From contig JAFGHX010000225.1 in assembly GCA_016929905.1 (NCBI GenBank), forward strand, positions 1 to 45,445: 45,445 bases of DNA. The letters run 5' to 3'. The notes under the pieces are model-generated. The model was not told the DNA's origin and made no database searches. It saw only the letters and a program-made list of their open reading frames with translations. Position numbers and translations under genes: made by a program. Below are positions 32,219 to 40,943 of the stretch, piece after piece (positions within the stretch are counted from its first letter, which is position 1; every line of letters starts with the position of its first letter). The stretch comes from Kiritimatiellia bacterium (lineage in GTDB: Bacteria; Verrucomicrobiota; Kiritimatiellia; JAFGHX01).

Positions 32219-33172
32219 TCAAACGCGCAGTCTCCGTTGCCGGCCGTAGGCGAACATCAGGGCGATGAGCGTGGCGCCGAAGATGATCTGGCGGCCGAAC
32301 TCCTCGATGCGCATGGTGGTCAGAATGGCTTGCAGCAGCGTGAGGATGAGCGCGCCGGCGATCGTGCCGATATACCCGCCCTTGCCGCCGGCCAGTGCCG
32401 TGCCGCCGATCACCACCGCGATGATCGAGGGCAGCGTATAGCGGTGCCCGAGACTCACGTAAACGGTGGCCGTGCGGCCGAGCATGAGGAACCCCACCAA
32501 CCCGGCGATCATGGCGCTGAGCCCGTAGGTCAGCACGCGCAGCGCACCCACGCGCACCCCGGACAGTTGCGCCACCGTCTCATTCGCGCCGACCGCGTAG
32601 AGGTTGATGCCGTAGCGCGTGTTGCGCAGCAGGAAAAAGAACGCCAGGGCGAACAGCGCCCAGATGAACAGAATGCCCGGAATGCCGAGCACCCACTGGC
32701 CGGCGGCCAGTTCGATCATGAACGGGCTCGCTCTGCCGACTTTGGCCCCGCGCGTCATGTGCAGCATGGCGCCCTGAATCGTGCCGGCCATGCCCAGCGT
32801 CATGACCAGCGGCGGTATCCTGAAGAAGGTGACGCCAACCCCGTTCAGCGCGCCCAGCGCAAACGTGACGCCGACGACGACCAGCAGCGCGAGCGCGGTG
32901 TGCGAGTCGCGCCCCATCGCCACGTTGCCCGCCAGAATCGCACCCAGCGTCATCACATGGCCGACCGACAGGTCGATCCCGCCGCCCCCGCCGAGGATGA
33001 CCAGGTTCTGGCCGCCGGCCGCAATCCCCAGGAACGAGGCGACGACCAGTATCTCGATGATCTGGGACCGCTTCGCGAAGCCCGGGTTCAGGCACTCGCC
33101 GAACGCCAGCATCGCGCCGGCAATCAGGAAGGCCAGCACGACGGGATTCTTGAGCCACGCCCTAATCGGCAT
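32219..33172 (-). CDS. Sugar ABC transporter permease (RbsC/BPD_transp_2 type)
   Basis: 317 residues with eight to ten hydrophobic helices and the family's conserved loop GGGIDLSVGHVMTLGAILAGN (about 60-80), as well as GGTALAGGKGGYIGTIAGAL near the C-terminus. It forms half of the membrane channel for a monosaccharide. It is the last gene of the four-gene minus-strand operon and overlaps the other permease by 11 bp, a sign of translational coupling. Two different permease genes suggest a heterodimeric channel. Normal length for the family. Confidence 0.92.
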   Translation of the reverse strand: MPIRAWLKNPVVLAFLIAGAMLAFGECLNPGFAKRSQIIEILVVASFLGIAAGGQNLVILGGGGGIDLSVGHVMTLGAILAGNVAMGRDSHTALALLVVVGVTFALGALNGVGVTFFRIPPLVMTLGMAGTIQGAMLHMTRGAKVGRASPFMIELAAGQWVLGIPGILFIWALFALAFFFLLRNTRYGINLYAVGANETVAQLSGVRVGALRVLTYGLSAMIAGLVGFLMLGRTATVYVSLGHRYTLPSIIAVVIGGTALAGGKGGYIGTIAGALILTLLQAILTTMRIEEFGRQIIFGATLIALMFAYGRQRRLRV

Positions 33173-34154
33173 AGTGTTTCCGCCTCCTCGTGATCAGGCC
33201 GCCGACTGCAAGCGCGAACAGCACGATGATGCCCTGGAGCAGTTTCTGGTAGACGGTATCCACTTGGGCAAAGAAGATGACGTTATCGGTGAGGCGTAAC
33301 ACCAGCGCGCCGAACACGCTGCCCAGCGCGCCGCCGAACCCGCCGGCCAGCGAACTGCCGCCGAGCACGACGGCGCTGATGGAATTGAGCGTGAACGCGC
33401 CGCCCAGCAGCGGGTCGCCCGACGCGGTCTCCCCCACGATACACAGCGTGGCCAGCCCCGCGAACAGGCCGGCCAGCACATAGCTGAGCAGGCGCACGCG
33501 GGCCACGCGGATGCCGGTCTCGAATGCGCCCGCCATGTTTCCGCCCGCGGCCAGCAGATGGGTGTAGAAGGCGGTTCGCTTCAGCGCCAGGCAGAACGCG
33601 CATACCGCCGCCATGATCCACAGCGCCGTCGGTATGCCCAAAACCGTGCCGGCGTACGTCTGGTAGTAGTAGCCGGGGACGGTCCCGCCCGGCCGGGGCA
33701 TGATCCACAGCGCCAGCCCGGCCCAGATCGCGCTGGTCGCGAACGTCGTGATGATCGGTTGCAGCCGGAACCAAGCCACGCACACGCCGTTCACCAGCCC
33801 CGCCGCCGCGCCGATCAGCAGGCCGGCCAGCATCGCCAGTACGACCAGCGGCGCGGAGCCGCCGGAAAGCGTGATGAGTTGAACGGTCGCGACGTTGACC
33901 AGGCTGATGATGAACCCGATCGACAGGTCGATCCCGCCGCCCAGAATCACATACGTCTGCCCGATCGCCACGAGGAGCAGCGGCACGAACGTGCGGAAGT
34001 TCGATTCCAGTACGGAGCCCTTGAAGAAGTTCGGCTGCAGGCTCGCGTTGACCGCCACCAGCGTCAGCAGGACGGCCAGACTGATCACCCACGGGTGGCG
34101 GCGCCAGTGCACCCCGCCGAAACGCTTCCAGATGTACCCCGCTTTCATGGGCAA
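33162..34154 (-). CDS. Sugar ABC transporter permease (RbsC/BPD_transp_2 type)
   Basis: 330 residues, membrane-spanning throughout, with VILGGGIDLSIGFIISLVNVA (about 68-88) and SSLAGGFGGALGSVFGALV. Paired with the following permease. The TTG at 34154 has GGAGGG six bases upstream, better spaced than the ATG at 34148, so TTG is the likely start. It begins 27 bp after the ATPase stop. Residues 10-20 (RFGGVHWRRHPWV) form a basic cytoplasmic N-terminus. Substrate should be a monosaccharide or related polyol. Confidence 0.92.
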   Translation of the reverse strand: MPMKAGYIWKRFGGVHWRRHPWVISLAVLLTLVAVNASLQPNFFKGSVLESNFRTFVPLLLVAIGQTYVILGGGIDLSIGFIISLVNVATVQLITLSGGSAPLVVLAMLAGLLIGAAAGLVNGVCVAWFRLQPIITTFATSAIWAGLALWIMPRPGGTVPGYYYQTYAGTVLGIPTALWIMAAVCAFCLALKRTAFYTHLLAAGGNMAGAFETGIRVARVRLLSYVLAGLFAGLATLCIVGETASGDPLLGGAFTLNSISAVVLGGSSLAGGFGGALGSVFGALVLRLTDNVIFFAQVDTVYQKLLQGIIVLFALAVGGLITRRRKHYAD

Positions 34155-34181
34155 GCTGTGCCCTCCGGACCAGCACGAAAA

Positions 34182-35687
34182 TCAGCCGGGCTCGTGCGCG
34201 CTCTTCAGCGCCGAGCGGTAGAGTTCCAGTTCGCTCAGCCGTTCGCCTGCCAGCTCGTCGACGATGTGCCCCTCATTGAAGACGAGGATCCGGTCCGAAT
34301 GGTTCAACAGCTCTTCGTCTTCCGACGAATGCCACAACACGGCCACGCCTTCTTCGCACATCGTACGCATCAGCCCGTAGAGTTCTTCCTTCGTATGATA
34401 ATCGATGCCCTTGGTCGGGTCGTCCATCAGCAGAATGCCCGGCACCGTCAACAGCCACTTGCCGATCACGACCTTCTGCTGGTTGCCGCCGCTGAGCTCG
34501 TTGACGGCGCTGCCCAGCGCCCCGAACAGCATGTTCAGCCGGCCGGCGACCTGCCGCACGTCCCCGGCCAGCCGTTTGCGGGCGAAGAGCAGCCGGTGCG
34601 TCTTCTGGAGCAGGCACAGAATCATGTTCTCGAGGATGGGCCGGACCAGCAGCACGCCGTGCCGCGCACGGTCCCCGGAAACATAGGCGAAGCCCTGCTG
34701 CATGGCGCGGCGCGGGCTCTGCGCGCCGACGCGTTCGCATTCCACGTACACCGTGCCGCCGCGCACCGGCAGCACGCCGAACAGGCACAGGAGCAGGTCC
34801 GATTGCCCCTGCCCGTGCAGCCCGCCGAGCCCCAGGATTTCGCCCTGCCGCAGCTCGAACGAAACGTCCCGCAGCCGGCGCGAGCGCAACCCGTCCACGC
34901 GCAGGACCGGGCGGGGCGGAACCCGGTGCGAACGTTCCAAACGCGCACCGCCCACCGCGTGGCCGACCATCATCTGCACCAGCCCGTCCCGGGTCGTCTC
35001 CTTCAGGTTCACCGTGCCCACCGTCTTCCCGCCGCGCAGGACGGTTGCCCGGTCGCCAATCTCGAACACCTCCTCCATCCGGTGCGAGATGAACACGATC
35101 GACTTGCCCATCCGCTTCAGATCCCTGACCAGTTCGAAAAACACGCGTACCTGCTCCCGGTGCAGCGAGGAGGTGGCTTCGTCGAAGATGATGATCTGCG
35201 GTTCGGCCGCCAGCGCTTTGAGGATCTCGACGATCTGTTTCGCGTCCGGCGGCAGCTGGTCGACGGGCGTGTCCAGATCGAAATCCGCGCCCAGCACAGA
35301 GCCGAACAGGCGGGCGGCCGCGGCGGCTTCGGCCTTGAGCCGCTTGAAATTCACCAGCCCCGTCCGGCCGCGCGGCTCGCTGCCGAGCAGGATGTTCCGC
35401 GCCACCGACAGCCGGGGGATCAGGCTGAGTTCCTGATACACCACGGCGATACCGCGCGCCTTCGCTTCCCGCGGCCGGGCAAAGCGGACGGGCTGGCCGC
35501 CCAGCTCGAGTTGCCCGTCGTCCGGCGCGACCACCCCGGCGATCACCTTGCACAGGGTGCTCTTGCCCGAGCCGTTGGACCCCATCAGAAAATGGACTTC
35601 GCCGGGCTCGAGCGAGAGGTTCCCGTCTTCGAGGGCGACGACGCCCCCGAAATGCTTGCGTATCCGTCTGGCTTCGAGGATCGGCAT
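34182..35687 (-). CDS. Sugar ABC transporter ATP-binding protein (RbsA/XylG/MglA type)
   Basis: 501 residues with two nucleotide-binding domains in tandem. The first has Walker A GSNGSGKST (36-44), Q-loop VVYQELSLIP and Walker B IIIFDEATSSL, but its signature region reads LPPDAKQIVEILKAL in place of the usual LS-G-QQ form. The second has the family's non-canonical Walker A (GLHGQGQSDLL) with a good signature ELSGGNQQKVVIGKWL and LLMDDPTKGID. Duplicate-domain ATPases with one weak site are normal in this subfamily, yet the altered first signature is notable. The start ATG overlaps the binding-protein stop (TAATG), so the genes are coupled. Confidence 0.95.
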   Translation of the reverse strand: MPILEARRIRKHFGGVVALEDGNLSLEPGEVHFLMGSNGSGKSTLCKVIAGVVAPDDGQLELGGQPVRFARPREAKARGIAVVYQELSLIPRLSVARNILLGSEPRGRTGLVNFKRLKAEAAAAARLFGSVLGADFDLDTPVDQLPPDAKQIVEILKALAAEPQIIIFDEATSSLHREQVRVFFELVRDLKRMGKSIVFISHRMEEVFEIGDRATVLRGGKTVGTVNLKETTRDGLVQMMVGHAVGGARLERSHRVPPRPVLRVDGLRSRRLRDVSFELRQGEILGLGGLHGQGQSDLLLCLFGVLPVRGGTVYVECERVGAQSPRRAMQQGFAYVSGDRARHGVLLVRPILENMILCLLQKTHRLLFARKRLAGDVRQVAGRLNMLFGALGSAVNELSGGNQQKVVIGKWLLTVPGILLMDDPTKGIDYHTKEELYGLMRTMCEEGVAVLWHSSEDEELLNHSDRILVFNEGHIVDELAGERLSELELYRSALKSAHEPG

Positions 35688-36760
35688 TACAGGAAGAATG
35701 CCGCGGCCTGCTCGTCGGTGATGGAGCCGTCTATGGCGTAGTAATCGGGTTTGTCCTGGGTCCGCTCAAAGTACTCGTCGAAGTTCTCATTGGTCACCAC
35801 GCCCGGCACGGGCACATAGAGCGTGTTGCCGTGTTCGCCTTTGAGCTGGGCGGGGTCCACCGTCCGGCCCTGCAGCAGTTGCAGCGCCACGCGCAGCGCG
35901 CTGGTCATGCAGCCCGGCGGGTTGGCCACGCCGATTCCGTCAATACCGGCTTCCTTCCAGAGCTTCATGTACCCGACGCGCGCCTCGCCGGTGATGATGA
36001 TGTCTTTGCGGTTCGCCGCCTGGACCGCGCGCAGGGCGCCCTCCGACATGCCGTCCTGGACCCAGATCCCGTTCAGCGCCGGATAGGTGGCCAGCAGCGT
36101 GCTGGCCACCTGCTGGCCGAGCGCCTGGTCCCAGTTCGCGTTCGTTTCGTTCAGAATCTTGATTCCGGGGTGCTTGTCGAACACGTCGTGATAGCCGCGT
36201 ACGCGCGCTTCGTTCGCCGGGTGGCCCGCCATGCCGTTGATGCACACGATGTTGCCCTTGTGGTTCAGCTTCTCGGCCAGCCATCGCGCCGAGATCTGCG
36301 CCCATTCGCGCTGGTCGATCACCACGTTGACCGCGTCGGGACTGGTCACCTCCTGGTCCGTGGCCACCACGATGATTCCCGCGCGCTTCGCCTCGTTGAT
36401 TACCGGGTTGAACGGCGCCTGCGCGTTCGGGTTGATGAGGATGGCGTCTACCCCCATGTTGATGAAGTTCTTGACCTGCCCGATCTGGCCCGGGATGTCC
36501 ACGTCCGTGCTCTGGACGACCACTTTCTCGATCAGGCCCGCCTCCTTGTACGGCTCGGCCGCCGCCAGCACGTCGTCCACCATCTGGCTGCGCCATTCGC
36601 TGCCGACCCAGCCGTTGCTGACCCCGATCACGAAGCCCTTCTTCTTGCCGGGCTGCTCGCCCGGCGCTTCGCCTTTGCGCCCGCACCCGCACCAGGCGAG
36701 CAGGCCGGCGGCAAGAAGGAGCGACAGGGCGGCCGGAAATCGCGACTCGAGCTTCGACAT
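35687..36760 (-). CDS. Sugar ABC transporter substrate-binding lipoprotein
   Basis: 357 residues from the ATG at 36760, with AGGAGG just upstream; the frame stays open much further upstream but that part is only a shadow. A lipoprotein signal ends LLAWC-GCG, so it should be anchored to the membrane through Cys. The mature part is a Peripla_BP_4 fold: IGVSNGWVGSEWR at the N-terminus, NFINMGVDAILINPNAQAPF, VVATDQE, GNIVCINGMAGHPANEAR, and IWVQDGMSEGALRA, all as in ribose/xylose-type binding proteins. It is first in the operon with ATPase and two permeases. The ligand is probably a pentose, hexose or polyol. No dedicated regulator is adjacent. Confidence 0.95.
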   Translation of the reverse strand: MSKLESRFPAALSLLLAAGLLAWCGCGRKGEAPGEQPGKKKGFVIGVSNGWVGSEWRSQMVDDVLAAAEPYKEAGLIEKVVVQSTDVDIPGQIGQVKNFINMGVDAILINPNAQAPFNPVINEAKRAGIIVVATDQEVTSPDAVNVVIDQREWAQISARWLAEKLNHKGNIVCINGMAGHPANEARVRGYHDVFDKHPGIKILNETNANWDQALGQQVASTLLATYPALNGIWVQDGMSEGALRAVQAANRKDIIITGEARVGYMKLWKEAGIDGIGVANPPGCMTSALRVALQLLQGRTVDPAQLKGEHGNTLYVPVPGVVTNENFDEYFERTQDKPDYYAIDGSITDEQAAAFFL

Positions 36761-36915
36761 GGTCACCTCCTGGCTGTTTCGGGAAGCAAGAAAAGCCCGG
36801 AACAGCCTCGCACATTTCACGGGGATAGGCAAGCTCGTTCGCCGCAGGTGGCAAGCGCGGCGCGCCTCTTTCGCCGATACGCCGGGCACGGAGCGGGTTG
36901 ACGCCCCCGCCCGGA

Positions 36916-39900
36916 CTAGTCGAGCCAGACGCGCGCGCGGTAGCAGGCCGGGATGGCGTCGTCGAGCGCGTGGGTGTAACTCACGCGCTGGCCGTCGCCG
37001 CGGATTCGCGTGTAACCGTCGACGGGCGCCCACGCGCTGTCGTCGTCCATCTCGACGCAGCGCTCCAGCAGATAGTAGCGGGTCAACCCCCCGTACTCGG
37101 GACCGGCCGCCACGGTCTGGAACGTGACAACCAGCGCGCTCCCGATACGCTGCAGCTCGACCCGGAGGCAGGCCGTCCCGTCGGCCGGGTCCGAGCCGGC
37201 GACGTACTCTTCGTAATTGCGGAACCCGTCCCCGTCGAGGTCGGCGTCCATGTCGTTGGAATCCGGGTCCAGCCCGTGGCCCGTCTCCCAGACGTCGGGT
37301 AGGGCGTCCTCGTCCGCGGCCGCGGTCGGCATGGCCGGCCCGGCCGTACCCATCCCCATGGTGCCGGCATAGGCGAGCGCGGTGTAGGACGAGTTGCCGG
37401 CCGCGTTGTAGGCCTTGATCTTGTAGTAGTACCGCTTGCCTGCGAGCAGGCCCGTGTCCGTATAGGCCGTCGCATCCGCCGGCGCACGGTCCACGCGTAT
37501 CCACTCCGAGAAGCCGCTCTGGCGCCGGTCGACTTTGAACCCGTCCTCGTTGTCGCTCCTGTCCGTCCAGCTCAGGCCGATGGCGGAATCGGATACGGCC
37601 GATGCCGCCAGATCGGCCGGCGCCGCGGGCTGTGTCGTACCCGCCGGCGTCGTAGTCGCCGCCACGTTCGAGTAGGGTGAGTTGCCCGCTGCGTTGTTCG
37701 CCTTTACCTTGTAATAATACGTCGTGCCGGCCGTCAGCCCCGCGTCGGCACAACTCGTCACGTCGGCCGCCGGCTGTGCGATTCGGATCCAGACCGTCGT
37801 GCCGCTCTGGCGGCGGTCGATCTTGAAGCAGGTTTCGTCGCCGCTGTTGTCGGCCCAGGCCAGATCGACGCGGGTGGCGGACTTGGCCGTTGCGTTCAGT
37901 GCGCCCGGCGCGGCCGGTGCCTGCGGAACGGCGTCGGCGGGGGTCGTCGCGTCGGCCAGGTTCGAGTAGGGCGAGTTGCCGGCGGCGTTGTAGGCTTTGA
38001 CCTGGTAGTAGTACTTGGTCTCGGGGCTGAGGCCGGTGTCGGCGTATGCCGTGGTGTTGGCGGCCGGTTCGGCGATCCGCGCCCACGTGGTCGTGCCGCT
38101 CCGGCGGCGGTCGATCTTGAAGCGGGTCTCGTCGCCGCTGTTGTCGGTCCAGGCCAGGTCGACGCGGGTGGACGATTTCGCCGCCGCGGTCAACCCGCTC
38201 GGCGGTGCCGGCGGCTGCTGTTGCGGCTCGGTGATTGTGATGGCCACGGCAATCGTCACAGGCCCGTTCGCGGCGCCTGAGCCGTCGTCCTCGACCGTGA
38301 TGGTCCTGTTGTAGGTGCCGGCCGCCAGGTCGTTTCTGGGGAAACTGACCGTGTGCGTGTTCCTGTTTGCGGACCCGGTTGACGACCCGGATGTCGGGGC
38401 GATCTCCATGGTGCTGCTGGTCTCCACGGCGTTGTACTGCAGCGTGCCTGTACCGTCGTTCCAGACCTGGAAGGTCTGGTCGGGCGCATATTGGCCCTGC
38501 TCGCAGCTCACGGTGATGCTCGTTGTGCTCACCGCGATCTTCGGAACAGCCGCCGAAGGGGTCGTCGCGTCCGCCATGTTGGAGTAGGGCGAGTTGCCGG
38601 CGGCGTTGTAGGCCTTCACCTGGTAGTAGTACCGTGTCGCGCCGGCAAGGCCGGAGTCGGCATAAGCCGTCGCGCCGGCGCCCGGGGTCGCGATCCTGAC
38701 CCAGTCCGTCGTGCCGCTCCGGCGCCGGTCGATCTTGAACCCGGTCTCGTCGTTGCTGTTGTCTTTCCAGCTCAACTGGATGCGGGTCGACGACTGGGCC
38801 GTCGCCGTCAGGCTGCCCGGCGTCGCCGGCGGGTTTCCGCCTTCCGGCACGATCCACCCCTTGGCGTTGAACACGTTGAACGCGGCGTTCGCGTTGCCGG
38901 ATATCGCCGGGCGCAGTTCGGCCCGGCCCGCTTCCCAGTCCTGCCATGTCGCGTTCCATCGGTTGATGTCGGCCTGCATGTCGTTCTTGATGAAATTCAC
39001 CAGCGTGTCCCAGCGCTGCAGCGACGCGGCGTCCGTTAATGCGCCGCCGCTGGTCTTGAGATGCTTGCGCGCGCGATCGGAGAACACTTGTTTGAAGGCC
39101 GGGTTCTCGATCAGCCCGTTGAACATCACGAAATGCGCCTCCGGCGTCGTTTTCCAGTGCATGTCCGCCCAGTTTGTCTTGGGATAATGCCCGTGTTTGG
39201 TTGTGCGCGTGATGCCCCGCAGGAAATGCTCGGCGTCCCAGACGGTCCAGTACGTCTTGCCCGCCGGCGTCGCGCGGGTCACGCACCAGGAGTTCGCCTT
39301 GCTCCAGTCCCATGTCCCGGCATACATGCCGAGCATGATGTAGTCCGCGAATGTCTCCGGGTCGATGTATTCGCGAATCTGGCTGATGGAGCGGCTCTTG
39401 GCCGTACGGCACACGCTAAGAGCGGAGTTCCAGCGCGCCAAGTCGCCTTCCGTGTCGCGGTACGAGACCCAGTCCCGCTTGGTCCCGCCGAAATGCATCT
39501 GGGCCCACGCGCGGTCGGCGCGCTCGGTCAGGTTGTACAAGCCCCAGTACGAACCGTTGATGTACAGGTTGACGTAGGTGCCGTGGTTGCCGTAACCGCT
39601 CATGTCGATCTGGGTCGCCCGGCCCCATTCGTCCAGCATGTTCGTGAAATTCTTATAGATGCCCCCGGATTCCAGGCCCTGGGACGTCGCCTCGTTCCCG
39701 CCCGCGCGCAGGACCAGATTGTCGAAACCCGTCTTGGTGAACTTGTGCAGCGGGGCACGTTCAAAAACCGGGTAGTTCAGCCGCTTGTTCCCATATTCCG
39801 GCCCGCGAAACTTGAGACGAAACGAGCGCTTCGCCTGCTGGTGCACGCCGAGCGCGCCGTGGTTTCGGAACCCGCATTTGAGCTTGAACCGGTCCGTGCT

Positions 39901-40116
39901 GTCGCCGGGGTATCGGAACGCCACGGTGCAAGGCCTTTCGAGCTTGGTGGCATGTTGTTCTTTGGGCACGGAATTCACCGCGTTGAAGTCCGACGGGTTC
40001 ATCGTGACGTAGAGGCTGCCGATATTGGCGTTACCCGCGTGCAGCGCGCGAGCGCAGAACCCTGCCAGCACGACCGCGGAGACGGCCATTCGATAGGACC
40101 GAGGCGCAAAATACAT
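36916..40116 (-). CDS. Secreted CotH-kinase-like protein with fibronectin type III repeats
   Basis: 1066 residues from ATG 40116, with AAGGGGG upstream; earlier in-frame starts are not supported. Signal peptide at 1-28 (MAVSAVVLAGFCARALHAG). A CotH-like region spans about 45-420 (KRSFRLKFRGPEYGN, LYINGSYWGLYNLTERAD, YWTVWDAEHFL). The first fibronectin III domain is about 429-520, then a BACON/Ig-like module (521-632), then three more FN3 domains (633-727, 730-827, 830-925). An Asp-rich repeat (DSNDMDADLDGDGFRNYEEYVAGSDP, about 950-980) can bind calcium, and a beta-rich end domain follows. CotH relatives phosphorylate or attach to surface proteins; here a secreted surface or matrix role is likely. 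The FN3 repeats are very alike at DNA level. Confidence 0.88.
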   Translation of the reverse strand: MYFAPRSYRMAVSAVVLAGFCARALHAGNANIGSLYVTMNPSDFNAVNSVPKEQHATKLERPCTVAFRYPGDSTDRFKLKCGFRNHGALGVHQQAKRSFRLKFRGPEYGNKRLNYPVFERAPLHKFTKTGFDNLVLRAGGNEATSQGLESGGIYKNFTNMLDEWGRATQIDMSGYGNHGTYVNLYINGSYWGLYNLTERADRAWAQMHFGGTKRDWVSYRDTEGDLARWNSALSVCRTAKSRSISQIREYIDPETFADYIMLGMYAGTWDWSKANSWCVTRATPAGKTYWTVWDAEHFLRGITRTTKHGHYPKTNWADMHWKTTPEAHFVMFNGLIENPAFKQVFSDRARKHLKTSGGALTDAASLQRWDTLVNFIKNDMQADINRWNATWQDWEAGRAELRPAISGNANAAFNVFNAKGWIVPEGGNPPATPGSLTATAQSSTRIQLSWKDNSNDETGFKIDRRRSGTTDWVRIATPGAGATAYADSGLAGATRYYYQVKAYNAAGNSPYSNMADATTPSAAVPKIAVSTTSITVSCEQGQYAPDQTFQVWNDGTGTLQYNAVETSSTMEIAPTSGSSTGSANRNTHTVSFPRNDLAAGTYNRTITVEDDGSGAANGPVTIAVAITITEPQQQPPAPPSGLTAAAKSSTRVDLAWTDNSGDETRFKIDRRRSGTTTWARIAEPAANTTAYADTGLSPETKYYYQVKAYNAAGNSPYSNLADATTPADAVPQAPAAPGALNATAKSATRVDLAWADNSGDETCFKIDRRQSGTTVWIRIAQPAADVTSCADAGLTAGTTYYYKVKANNAAGNSPYSNVAATTTPAGTTQPAAPADLAASAVSDSAIGLSWTDRSDNEDGFKVDRRQSGFSEWIRVDRAPADATAYTDTGLLAGKRYYYKIKAYNAAGNSSYTALAYAGTMGMGTAGPAMPTAAADEDALPDVWETGHGLDPDSNDMDADLDGDGFRNYEEYVAGSDPADGTACLRVELQRIGSALVVTFQTVAAGPEYGGLTRYYLLERCVEMDDDSAWAPVDGYTRIRGDGQRVSYTHALDDAIPACYRARVWLD
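37370..38640 (-). repeat. Fibronectin III repeat units, near-identical at DNA level
   Basis: Four FN3 units in the CotH gene share stretches encoding YYYQVKAYNAAGNSPYSN or close variants. The segments near 38575-38640 and 37960-38025 match over most of 65 bases, with GAGTAGGGCGAGTTGCCGGC in both; those near 37660-37725 and 37375-37435 are more diverged. This suggests recent duplication or gene conversion and a hotspot for length variation between strains. Confidence 0.7.
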
Positions 40117-40211
40117 GGTTTCCCCCTTGCTTGCCTTGACTTGTCTGGCCTCAGTAAGCGGGGGGAGGCAGAATATTACAGGCTGGACGAATTTTCTTCG
40201 GCAAGCGCGGC

Positions 40212-40897
40212 CTACGAAGACGGGTCGCGGTGGCGGTCTCGACGCCGGTTGCGAAGATGGCTGCGCCGGTGCAGGAGGCCATGGGGTTGGGGCGGAGATG
40301 TCGGGTCCGCCGCCTGGCGGCGCGCGGGGTCGTGCAATCGGCCCGCGCGCAGCTTCTCGCCGGCTCTCTGCAGGGCGGACATCGCCTCTCGGCTCGACAC
40401 TTCGGGGACCAGTCGGCGAAGGTCCATGATCAGACGCGGATACTCCCATGAGAGAATGTGCGGTATCGTGCCGGCCGGCCAGACCCGTTCCGGTCTGTCG
40501 CCGCGCAGCTTCTGCCAGAAAGGAAGACCCGCTGTACGGGCGGAAACGGCCAACCCGGCCGGCCGACGTAGAGCAGGGCGCAGGACCCGGCAATCTTGGC
40601 CCTTTCCTCGTCCGATGCGGACGAGCCCTCGACGCTCACGATCTGCACGCGTTGGAGGAAGTCCGCCGCCAGCGTGAAGAACCGTTCCTTCTGAACCGTA
40701 TTGAGCCGGCGCAGGAAGGGGATCCGGCCCAGCGCGTTGCGTTCGCCGCGCGTCATCCCGGCCGCCTCGGCCCCGGCGCGGCCGGGCAACCCCCGGAACA
40801 GCGTGCGCCAGCCCCGCTTCGGTTTCACGGCCGGCATCTGGCCCGCCTTCCACCGGATGGGGGCCTGCTCGGCCTTCTTGCGTCTGCGTCGCTGCAT
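40212..40897 (-). pseudogene. Frameshifted MtfA/M90-like zinc peptidase remnant
   Basis: From ATG 40897 one frame reads an MtfA-like N-terminal domain: IPFLRRLNTVQKERFFTLAADFLQ, then DEERAKIAGSCALLYVGRPGWPFPPVQRVFL, and stops at 40430 after a nonsense tail. At about 40520-40545 the reading passes to another frame that continues with sensible, G/C3-biased sequence (FWQKLRGDRPERVW, HILSWEYPRLIMDLRRLVP, REAMSALQRAGEKLR) until 40212. The HExxH zinc motif expected soon after the LSW segment is absent in all three minus frames. I read this as a decayed gene with a single indel and loss of the catalytic part; a real short protein ending at 40430 is the alternative. The family link rests on my recognition only. 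Confidence 0.5.
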
Positions 40898-40943
40898 GAG
40901 GAGGCTTTTAGCCGGAAACAACGACGGAGTCGAGTGTTTCTTG

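Noticed and set aside
33558..35741. 727-aa plus-strand open frame over the ABC transporter operon
   Set aside because: The minus strand encodes a complete, motif-rich transporter operon with coupled starts; this frame has no domain.
36761..39412. N-terminal 880-residue extension of the sugar-binding protein frame
   Set aside because: It overlaps the CotH gene on the same strand in another frame; the lipoprotein signal and AGGAGG mark the true start at 36760.
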